Of a stretch of DNA of 25,956 nt, positions 21,785 to 25,956 are shown piece after piece (position 1 is the first letter of the stretch; each line of letters opens with the position of its first letter). Both the position numbers and the translations under genes were made by a program. The notes beneath the pieces were generated by a model that saw only the letters and a program-made list of their open reading frames with translations, did no database searches and was not told the origin of the DNA. The stretch comes from a virus. Where the stretch lies: positions 1-25,956 of IMG/VR virus record IMGVR_UViG_3300030106_002038; one strand, 5' to 3'.

Positions 21785-22228
21785 TCACATTCCGAATCGT
21801 TCGGAACCACAATTTGAACAATGACCCGTCGGCGTGTTGAACGTTGCCGTTTCACAAACTGGACAATATATTTTCAACGGGACGTTTTGCAAACGGTTAA
21901 TTTCCATTTCCAATTCAATGATTCGGGCGGCGCGGTCCGCGGCGGCCCCCATGGCCGCGCGACACGCGCGCGCCTCACACGTCAATGCATCGTCCAAGGC
22001 GTACGAATGAAGATACAAACGACGGACGAGGTGAACCGCTTTTTGTAGGTGTTGCCGAACGTCGTTTGGCAAGTTGCCCCACGTTTCTAATTCGTGTTCG
22101 ACCAAATCGGCCCAACCGGCCGCGTGTGTCCTCACCCACATGCGGTCCAAAAAATCGCCGTGTGAAGATTCACGGCGGGCATTTACGGAACCAATTTTTG
22201 AATGTCCGTTTTCAATGTTTGAATCCAT
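21785..22228 (-). CDS. Zinc-ribbon protein of unknown function
   Basis: Up to 147 aa. The N-terminal two thirds are helical (WADLVEHELETWGNLPNDVR, HLVRRLYLHSYALDDALTCE, RIIELEMEINRLQN), and the C-terminus is a four-cysteine zinc ribbon, CPVC with a second CSNC knuckle 12 residues later, ending GSERFGM. Start choice is open: ATG 22228 overlaps the upstream gene by 46 bases, while ATG 22141 leaves a 41-base gap and gives 118 aa. Codons between the two look phage-like, so the long form is kept. It precedes the putative annealing protein by 11 bases, so DNA or RNA binding in recombination or transcription is possible. No family recognised. Confidence 0.76.
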   Translation of the reverse strand: MDSNIENGHSKIGSVNARRESSHGDFLDRMWVRTHAAGWADLVEHELETWGNLPNDVRQHLQKAVHLVRRLYLHSYALDDALTCEARACRAAMGAAADRAARIIELEMEINRLQNVPLKIYCPVCETATFNTPTGHCSNCGSERFGM

Positions 22229-22530
22229 TGTTCCAATGTTGTGATGTGGTCCAGATATTCAGACGCCGACGCCACATGGTCGACGGTAAAGCGCAAACCC
22301 AAAATGGTTCCCGTCAAAAGTTCGTGGGCATCGTTCCAACGGTGTTCGTTGGCGTGTTCCGACGCGCGTTCCAAATCTTCAATGACCCACATTTGCATTG
22401 TTCCGGGCCATCTGGTCCGGCCAACCCATTTTGACAACCGTCCAATTCGGTCGGCCATGAATTCGCCGTGGTTTTTTTTGGTTACAAAATCCGATGTCGC
22501 AACGGGAAAAATCAACGATTTGGTTTCCAT
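22183..22530 (-). CDS. Unknown protein after a terminator (115 aa)
   Basis: A 115-aa protein with a Trp/Arg-rich middle (MADRIGRLSKWVGRTRWPGT, MQMWVIEDLERASEHANEHR) and a helical C-terminus (VASASEYLDHITTLEQWIQT). No zinc, membrane or nucleotide-binding motif is visible. It is the first gene after the terminator at 22574-22614, and a possible weak promoter overlaps that terminator's T-run. Function unknown. Confidence 0.75.
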   Translation of the reverse strand: METKSLIFPVATSDFVTKKNHGEFMADRIGRLSKWVGRTRWPGTMQMWVIEDLERASEHANEHRWNDAHELLTGTILGLRFTVDHVASASEYLDHITTLEQWIQTLKTDIQKLVP

Positions 22531-22546
22531 GTGGACAATTTAGGTC

Positions 22547-22577
22547 CAAAAATTGTTGGTTGTGTGGCATTTGCAAA
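22547..22577 (-). promoter_or_regulatory. Possible promoter overlapping a terminator T-run
   Basis: TTTG at 22577-22574, 19 bases, then AATTTTTG at 22554-22547 on the minus strand, one mismatch from TAnnTTTG. The -33 TTTG uses the end of the terminator's T-run. It would restart transcription for the 115-aa gene and those that follow. Confidence 0.4.
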
Positions 22578-22614
22578 AATAAAGCGACCCGGCGTTGTTC
22601 GTGCGCCGGGTCGC
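22574..22614 (-). terminator. Strong terminator after the 86-aa gene at 22622
   Basis: A perfect 11-bp stem (GCGACCCGGCG/CGCCGGGTCGC) with a 9-base loop, followed by TTTATTTTTG on the minus strand, 7 bases past the stop of the 86-aa gene. Confidence 0.9.
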
Positions 22615-22621
22615 AATGCCT

Positions 22622-22882
22622 TCAATCGAATTGGAACGCGTCCCCCAGTTCGCCCGCCATGACCAATTCGGTCATGATTTCGCGTTTAGCGTCGCCTGAA
22701 TGCAACGCGATTCCGCCGCGGTTTTCAATCCATGCGTCCCATTCACGCAACGGTTCGCCCGCAATGATTGGCGGCGTTTTGGTTCCTGTGGATGCCATTT
22801 CGTCGGCCGCGTAAACTTTGCCCAAATTAAACGCCGCCTCGATGGCTTCGTTCAATTTGTGGATGTCGACTTGAATTTTCAT
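22622..22882 (-). CDS. Unknown acidic protein with phage leader (86 aa)
   Basis: An 86-aa acidic protein: MKIQVDIHKLNEAIEAAFNL then GKVYAADEMASTGTKTPPII, followed by GEPLREWDAWIENRGGIALH and an acidic end. The first 32 residues look helical; no zinc or membrane motif is seen. The ATG is directly preceded by a copy of the A/C-rich leader and the stop of the 60-aa gene lies just before that, so both are one transcript from the promoter at 23102-23132, ended by the terminator at 22574. Function unknown. Confidence 0.8.
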   Translation of the reverse strand: MKIQVDIHKLNEAIEAAFNLGKVYAADEMASTGTKTPPIIAGEPLREWDAWIENRGGIALHSGDAKREIMTELVMAGELGDAFQFD

Positions 22883-22905
22883 TGTGTGTTAATTTTGTGT
22901 TTGAC
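22883..22905 (-). promoter_or_regulatory. A/C-rich translation leader copy
   Basis: GTCAAACACAAAATTAACAC then ACA before ATG 22882 on the minus strand. It matches the phage leader over its first 13 bases and then varies, showing that the 5' half is the better conserved part. Confidence 0.68.
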
Positions 22906-22914
22906 TTTGTTAGA

Positions 22915-23097
22915 TTACAAACCCCAATCCATCCGAAGCAAATCCCCGTTTTTGTGCGCGCGCATCAAATCGCGTTTTGTATTGAACTGGATGTTGTTTG
23001 ACGTTTCAATACACATGACCGTGTATTTGCCACCTTCCAAACCAAGTTGTTTTGTAAGGAAAACCCGGAGGGTTGGTTGTGTGTTTGTGTTTGACAT
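22915..23097 (-). CDS. Small unknown protein starting inside the leader (60 aa)
   Basis: A 60-aa basic protein, MSNTNTQPTLRVFLTKQLGL then EGGKYTVMCIETSNNIQFNT and KRDLMRAHKNGDLLRMDWGL. Its first codons are a copy of the phage leader sequence, here translated, because no other ATG is available before coding-like sequence begins. The ATG at 23097 lies only 5 bases after the -7 box of a strong promoter, so the mRNA may be leaderless or nearly so. The open frame continues upstream to 23274, but that part lies over the promoter and the terminator and is not expected to be translated. Function unknown; likely an early protein. Confidence 0.72.
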   Translation of the reverse strand: MSNTNTQPTLRVFLTKQLGLEGGKYTVMCIETSNNIQFNTKRDLMRAHKNGDLLRMDWGL

Positions 23098-23101
23098 GAC
23101 C

Positions 23102-23132
23102 CAAAGATACGCACACAATTCACACGTCCAAA
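23102..23132 (-). promoter_or_regulatory. Bacteroidota-type promoter for the 60-aa and 86-aa genes
   Basis: TTTG at 23132-23129, a 19-base spacer and a perfect TATCTTTG at 23109-23102 on the minus strand, with A-tracts upstream. The 23 bases up to the middle of the -7 box are nearly the same as in the promoter at 3595. Confidence 0.9.
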
Positions 23133-23162
23133 TTTTTTTGGAACTTTTTTTTGATTTTCTGG

Positions 23163-23196
23163 AAAAAACAAAGGCCGCGACGTTTCGCGACCTTTG
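23163..23196 (-). terminator. Terminator upstream of the promoter at 23102
   Basis: On the minus strand a 12-bp stem (CAAAGGTCGCGA pairing with TCGCGGCCTTTG, one G-U pair) with a 4-base loop, directly followed by TTTTTT. It insulates the block upstream from the promoter downstream. Confidence 0.88.
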
Positions 23197-23280
23197 CCCG
23201 GTGGACCATTCCCGTGTTGTCAAACGACGCGACACATGGCGCGCCAGTCCGTTTGCTGAATTAAAAAAAACCAATCACCG

Positions 23281-23532
23281 TCACCGGTTCACTACGAAAC
23301 GAACGACAACGTCCGCCGCCGATTTCAACGAAGGCATGGACGCGAACCGCGTTCGTGTTCCGGCGCAATATCGGTCAACATTCCAAGATTTGCAACCCCG
23401 GATGTCGCGCGCCGTTTGTGACAATGTCCAAACGTCGCCGTCGACCTGACATTGCCACATTGTTTGTCGTCGCCGTCTGGATGGAGGGCCAACTATGACG
23501 GACCGTTTTTGCCAATCCAAATCCATGTTCAT
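23281..23532 (-). CDS. Small basic putative DNA-binding protein (83 aa)
   Basis: An 83-aa basic protein starting MNMDLDWQKRSVIVGPPSRR. The middle GDVWTLSQTARDIRG could be a short helix-turn-helix and the C-terminus is KSAADVVVRFVVNR. The ATG overlaps the TGA of the upstream 63-aa gene (ATGA), which decides this start over the longer frame open to 23685. It is the last gene before the terminator at 23163. A DNA-binding role is an inference from the basic charge and helix pattern; no family is recognised. Confidence 0.68.
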   Translation of the reverse strand: MNMDLDWQKRSVIVGPPSRRRRQTMWQCQVDGDVWTLSQTARDIRGCKSWNVDRYCAGTRTRFASMPSLKSAADVVVRFVVNR

Positions 23533-23720
23533 TTGTATTGAATGACAATCGCGTTCCAACACCGGACCATTTCGGACAACTCCGATTCCGACAACGGGCG
23601 ACGGATGGCCCGGTAAATTTGCCACGTTTGTTCGTGGTGGCGCTTCGTCATGCCACCCCGGATTGTTGACGTCAAAGGCAAACAATCCGCGTGTGGTTGG
23701 GTTGGTTGTGGTTGGTTCAT
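23529..23720 (-). CDS. Unknown small protein (63 aa)
   Basis: A 63-aa protein. The first 20 residues are Pro/Gln-rich (MNQPQPTQPHADCLPL), followed by a helical basic part (MTKRHHEQTWQIYRAIRRPL) and SESELSEMVRCWNAIVIQYK. The start overlaps the preceding stop by ATGA and its stop overlaps the next start by ATGA, which is the best evidence for a real gene. An internal Met at residue 24 could serve as a second start. Function unknown. Confidence 0.65.
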   Translation of the reverse strand: MNQPQPTQPHADCLPLTSTIRGGMTKRHHEQTWQIYRAIRRPLSESELSEMVRCWNAIVIQYK

Positions 23721-24109
23721 TGGTTGATGCTCATTTGGTCGGCAAAAGTGAACGCCCGGTCGTAAAAGTGACGGCGGCGGTGTGCGTTGTAGGCGCGTTC
23801 TTTCAAATACTCAATTTCGGCAATCGGTGTCCATCCGTCATAATTACGAAACCACGCCGGTTGTTTCTTGAAATCATCCGTATCAAACAACCCGAAAAAT
23901 TCGCCACACGGACTTATCATTGCAATTTTGCGAAACACCTTCAAACGTTCTTCGGTCCATCCGTTTGAATCCAAAACCGTGACAAAACCCGGTGTTCGCG
24001 AAACGATTGTGTGAGTCGTGCTTTTGTGGTGTTCTGTGAATTGGTTTTCGTCGTACCCTTGAATATTTTGCGCGTATGTCCGCCCGACTTCAAATGTGAT
24101 GTTGTGCAT
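23717..24109 (-). CDS. Unknown protein (130 aa)
   Basis: A 130-aa protein starting MHNITFEVGRTYAQNIQGYD. The segments HTIVSRTPGFVTVLDSNGWT and ERLKVFRKIAMISPCGEFFG, rich in strand-forming residues, suggest a small alpha/beta domain, followed by a basic helical end (YLKERAYNAHRRRHFYDRAF). ATG 24109 is 11 bases after the previous stop and is preferred to an earlier in-frame start that would overlap that gene by more than 150 bases. The set continues by ATGA coupling into the 63-aa gene. Function unknown. Confidence 0.78.
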   Translation of the reverse strand: MHNITFEVGRTYAQNIQGYDENQFTEHHKSTTHTIVSRTPGFVTVLDSNGWTEERLKVFRKIAMISPCGEFFGLFDTDDFKKQPAWFRNYDGWTPIAEIEYLKERAYNAHRRRHFYDRAFTFADQMSINQ

Positions 24110-24120
24110 GGCTTCAAAAA

Positions 24121-24381
24121 TTATTTGTTGAACGTTTCCCAATTTGCCAAAGGCGTACCTCTCCACGCGTGGCGGTCGGACATGGTTTGCGCGATTGCCA
24201 ACGCTTCGGTCATGGTGTCCGCCAAATCCCATTTCCGGTTGTGGTCCGCGTTTGAAATCATTGGACGTTTGCGGCATGTTCCGCGAAATGTGATTTCAAT
24301 TCGGCCGTCGCAACGTCCCATAAAAGACGCCTCGCCGTATTGGTACACCTTTGAAAGACGGATGTTTTTTGACTGTGACAT
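24121..24381 (-). CDS. Unknown protein with phage leader (86 aa)
   Basis: An 86-aa basic protein: MSQSKNIRLSKVYQYGEASF then MGRCDGRIEITFRGTCRKRP and a helical end (DTMTEALAIAQTMSDRHAWR). A compact alpha-beta fold is likely; no catalytic motif is seen. It begins right after an exact leader copy fused to the T-run of a terminator, with no promoter between, so expression depends on read-through, RNA processing or an unseen start. It leads a four-gene set (24121, 23717, 23529, 23281). Function unknown. Confidence 0.77.
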   Translation of the reverse strand: MSQSKNIRLSKVYQYGEASFMGRCDGRIEITFRGTCRKRPMISNADHNRKWDLADTMTEALAIAQTMSDRHAWRGTPLANWETFNK

Positions 24382-24403
24382 GATGTGTTGTTTTGTGTTT
24401 GAC
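24382..24403 (-). promoter_or_regulatory. A/C-rich translation leader fused to a terminator
   Basis: GTCAAACACAAAACAACACA then TC before ATG 24381, identical to the leader at 24619 over all 22 bases. It starts exactly at the end of the terminator's TTTTTT run. Confidence 0.75.
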
Positions 24404-24431
24404 AAAAAACGGGAGGGGCAAACCCCTCCCG
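24404..24431 (-). terminator. Strong hairpin terminator after the 59-aa gene
   Basis: A perfect 9-bp GC stem (CGGGAGGGG/CCCCTCCCG) with a 4-base loop, followed by TTTTTT on the minus strand, 7 bases past the 59-aa stop. Confidence 0.9.
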
Positions 24432-24438
24432 GTTTTGT

Positions 24439-24618
24439 TTACGACAACCATGGATTGAATACGACGCCCCTCCGCTTCAATTCGTCTTCGATGTGGTGGA
24501 CGGTAGCGCGTGCGCCAGTCACCCAAAATTTTGGAAAAGCGCCTGCCTTGAGGCCGTCAATCGTTCCTTGATGCTCATTCAACAAGGATTTCGTGGTGTG
24601 GTTTGTGTAATTGTACAT
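24439..24618 (-). CDS. Unknown promoter-driven small protein (59 aa)
   Basis: A 59-aa basic protein, MYNYTNHTTKSLLNEHQGTI, DGLKAGAFPKFWVTGARATV, HHIEDELKRRGVVFNPWLS. It forms its own unit between a strong promoter with leader and a terminator. The C-terminal VHHIEDELKRRGV could be an amphipathic helix. The frame opens further at 24642 (adding MSNTKQHI), but that is leader sequence, so ATG 24618 is used. A likely early accessory protein; function unknown. Confidence 0.77.
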   Translation of the reverse strand: MYNYTNHTTKSLLNEHQGTIDGLKAGAFPKFWVTGARATVHHIEDELKRRGVVFNPWLS

Positions 24619-24640
24619 GATGTGTTGTTTTGTGTTTGAC
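24619..24640 (-). promoter_or_regulatory. A/C-rich translation leader, exact copy
   Basis: GTCAAACACAAAACAACACA then TC before ATG 24618 on the minus strand. One of three identical 20-base copies in the window. Confidence 0.75.
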
Positions 24641-24646
24641 ATGGTC

Positions 24647-24679
24647 CAAAGATACGCACACAATCAACAAACCACCAAA
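24647..24679 (-). promoter_or_regulatory. Bacteroidota-type promoter for the 59-aa gene
   Basis: TTTG at 24679-24676, a 21-base spacer and a perfect TATCTTTG at 24654-24647 on the minus strand. The spacer ends in the conserved TTGTGTGCG block. Confidence 0.85.
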
Positions 24680-24688
24680 CATTCGGGC

Positions 24689-24711
24689 AAAAAAAATCGC
24701 CATTTTGGCGA
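24689..24711 (-). terminator. Terminator after the terminase-linked 70-aa gene
   Basis: A short 5-bp stem (TCGCC/GGCGA) with an AAAAT loop, followed by eight T residues on the minus strand. The stem is modest, but the T-run and the promoter right after it support a transcription boundary. Confidence 0.65.
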
Positions 24712-24741
24712 AATCGTAGCAAAACCGGGCGTTTCAAACCG

Positions 24742-24954
24742 TCATTTTTTTGAACGACGCTTCGAAACCCAGACGAAAAACGCGTTCAACGTGGGGAATT
24801 TGAAGACACCAAAAATGTCGTCGTGTGCCATTTCAAGTCGAAAATACGTTTCCGACGCGGTGTCGACACCGTTCAATCGCCGTTTGTATTCGTTCCAAAA
24901 TCCTTCGCGGGTGTAGATTCGACGCGCCAATTCCAGTTTTTCGCGGTCGGTCAC
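24742..24954 (-). CDS. Small charged protein coupled to terminase (70 aa)
   Basis: A 70-aa charged protein: MTDREKLELARRIYTREGFW, NEYKRRLNGVDTASETYFRL, EMAHDDIFGVFKFPTLNAFF, ending VWVSKRRSKK. It is probably helical at both ends. The start is GTG 24954, overlapping the TGA of the large terminase gene (GTGA). It ends about 30 bases before a terminator. Coupling to terminase suggests a packaging or head-related role, but no family is recognised. Confidence 0.75.
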   Translation of the reverse strand: MTDREKLELARRIYTREGFWNEYKRRLNGVDTASETYFRLEMAHDDIFGVFKFPTLNAFFVWVSKRRSKK

Positions 24955-25956
24955 AACACACGAATTTTGATGTCGTCAGGCAATGGCGGCGCCGTGTCAT
25001 CGTCGTCGAAGGTCATGAACTCACCCAACGCCATGATGGCGGCAACAATGCCGTCAACCTTGCCACCGCTTTTTTGCTTGGTCACCTTCATGTTGCCGGC
25101 GGGGTCAAAGGCCAACGCGACGTTGTTCAACATCCAATCTAACACGGGGTCGGGCTTGATAAAAAAGGCACCGTCCAACGCGACACGTTCAAACTGTTTC
25201 GTTGGCGCGGACATACTGACGAACCCTTGCCCGAATGGCGCGCAAACGATACCGTCGTTCACCAAATCCGTCACCAACTGGCTCGAATTGTAACGGTCAA
25301 AGGCCAACGACCGGACGGTGTATTTGGTCGCGATGCAATCGCGGTCAATCACAACGCGTCCATCTTCGTCGACGTGATGGCCGGTCAAAAACCGTCGAAT
25401 GAAATCGTAATCGGTGACGTTGCCCGGCGTGACGTGGACGTTGTCGAATTCGTGAAAACGTCCGTACAAATCCGATTCGTCGGTTTCCAATTTGCGTTCA
25501 ATGGCGCGTTCAGGCACGAAGTAGTGAACGCGCAAAATGAATCCGCCCGAAGGGTCGGGAAACAACAACGCCAACGCCGACATGTCGGACACCGACGCCA
25601 AATCCAGACCGGCGAAACACACCGCGCCCGGTTCCGGTTCCAAGTCACTTTGATTCGTGCGCCACACATCGCGGTCAATCCATTGTGACGACGACGACAC
25701 GAACATGTTGCAATGTTTGGTTTGAAACTCGACGACCGCGCGGCCACCGTGGTTTTGCGCTTGCCGGCATTGACTAAACAAAAATTGTTCGGAAATGGAT
25801 TCACCCAAACCGGGATTCGCCTTGACCCAGACATCCGGATTTTTCCAATCGTCGTCGGGGTCCAGTTCAAAAATCAATGCCAACGTTCGGTCGTCGGATT
25901 TGTCGCCGTCCAAAATCGCTTTCGAAGTTTTTGCGATTGTGTGGGCCGGGCCGTCG
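24951..25956 (-). CDS. terL: Large terminase subunit, C-terminal part (partial)
   Basis: The gene runs off the window edge; 334 codons are visible, and the ATPase domain lies outside. The visible part is the RNase H-like nuclease domain that cuts concatemeric DNA, with metal-binding Asp in CFAGLDLASVSDMSALALLF, the second Asp in the RSLAFDRYNSSQL strand and the last in KVDGIVAAIMALGEFM. The linker DDDWKNPDVWVKANPGLGES and a WI...W segment before the nuclease are typical of HK97-type (Terminase_1-like) large subunits. It ends coupled by GTGA to the 70-aa gene. Confidence 0.93.
   Translation of the reverse strand, partial: DGPAHTIAKTSKAILDGDKSDDRTLALIFELDPDDDWKNPDVWVKANPGLGESISEQFLFSQCRQAQNHGGRAVVEFQTKHCNMFVSSSSQWIDRDVWRTNQSDLEPEPGAVCFAGLDLASVSDMSALALLFPDPSGGFILRVHYFVPERAIERKLETDESDLYGRFHEFDNVHVTPGNVTDYDFIRRFLTGHHVDEDGRVVIDRDCIATKYTVRSLAFDRYNSSQLVTDLVNDGIVCAPFGQGFVSMSAPTKQFERVALDGAFFIKPDPVLDWMLNNVALAFDPAGNMKVTKQKSGGKVDGIVAAIMALGEFMTFDDDDTAPPLPDDIKIRVL

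Noticed and set aside
23098-23274. N-terminal extension of the 60-aa gene
   Set aside because: The extension lies over a strong terminator and the promoter, and its translation (AAFVFSRKSKKSSKK) is just these elements read through.
1-25956. Integrase, repressor or other lysogeny genes
   Set aside because: No tyrosine or serine recombinase motifs and no CI/Cro-like pair were seen on either strand; the small HTH-like proteins are too weak to support this.

Overview
The window is a contiguous part of a tailed (siphovirus-type) bacteriophage genome or closely related prophage. Every gene I can support lies on the minus strand, so the biological reading direction runs from base 25956 down to base 1. 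The likely host is a member of the Bacteroidota. Four intergenic sites carry the TTTG-N19/21-TAnnTTTG promoter of that phylum (all with TATCTTTA or TATCTTTG as the -7 box), there are almost no Shine-Dalgarno sequences, and many genes instead start behind an A/C-rich, G-poor leader. Genes are packed with 4-base ATGA, GTGA or TTGA stop/start overlaps, which implies translational coupling.

Layout in the direction of transcription. (1) 25956-24742: 3' part of the large terminase gene and a coupled 70-aa ORF, closed by a terminator. (2) 24680-22183: an accessory block of small proteins of unknown function, divided by three hairpin terminators and restarted by at least two strong promoters. (3) 22228-19216: a zinc-ribbon protein, a putative annealing-type recombination protein, an unknown protein, a small one-helix membrane protein, a 3-TM holin, a metallophosphoesterase, and two very small genes (a DnaJ-type zinc-finger protein and an EF-hand/dockerin-like protein). 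(4) 19094-14879: HK97-type head genes for portal, a three-module prohead protease and the major capsid protein, ended by a strong terminator. (5) 14733-4679: connector, head closure, gp10-like, tail completion, tail tube, G and GT chaperones with a -1 frameshift site, tape measure, and one 1271-aa tail tip/fibre protein. (6) 4682-3654: small holin-like protein, Zn amidase endolysin and VRR-NUC nuclease. (7) 3620-1237: two small ORFs, then a coupled replication set of DnaA-domain-IV-like initiator, SSB-like protein and DnaB/RecA-type helicase. (8) 1214-1: a small promoter-driven ORF, a terminator, an HNH endonuclease, a 98-aa ORF and the first codons of another gene.

The genes form a nearly complete virion-assembly, lysis and replication programme. 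No integrase, repressor, primase or polymerase is visible in this window. HNH genes usually lie next to the terminase genes. Here HNH is at one end and the terminase at the other, so the small terminase gene probably lies just outside the window and the genome is probably circular or circularly permuted (inference).

The parts most worth a second look are the repeated leader with its promoter family, the G/GT slippery site, the dockerin-like and DnaJ-type mini-genes, and the tRNA-like fold upstream of the connector gene.
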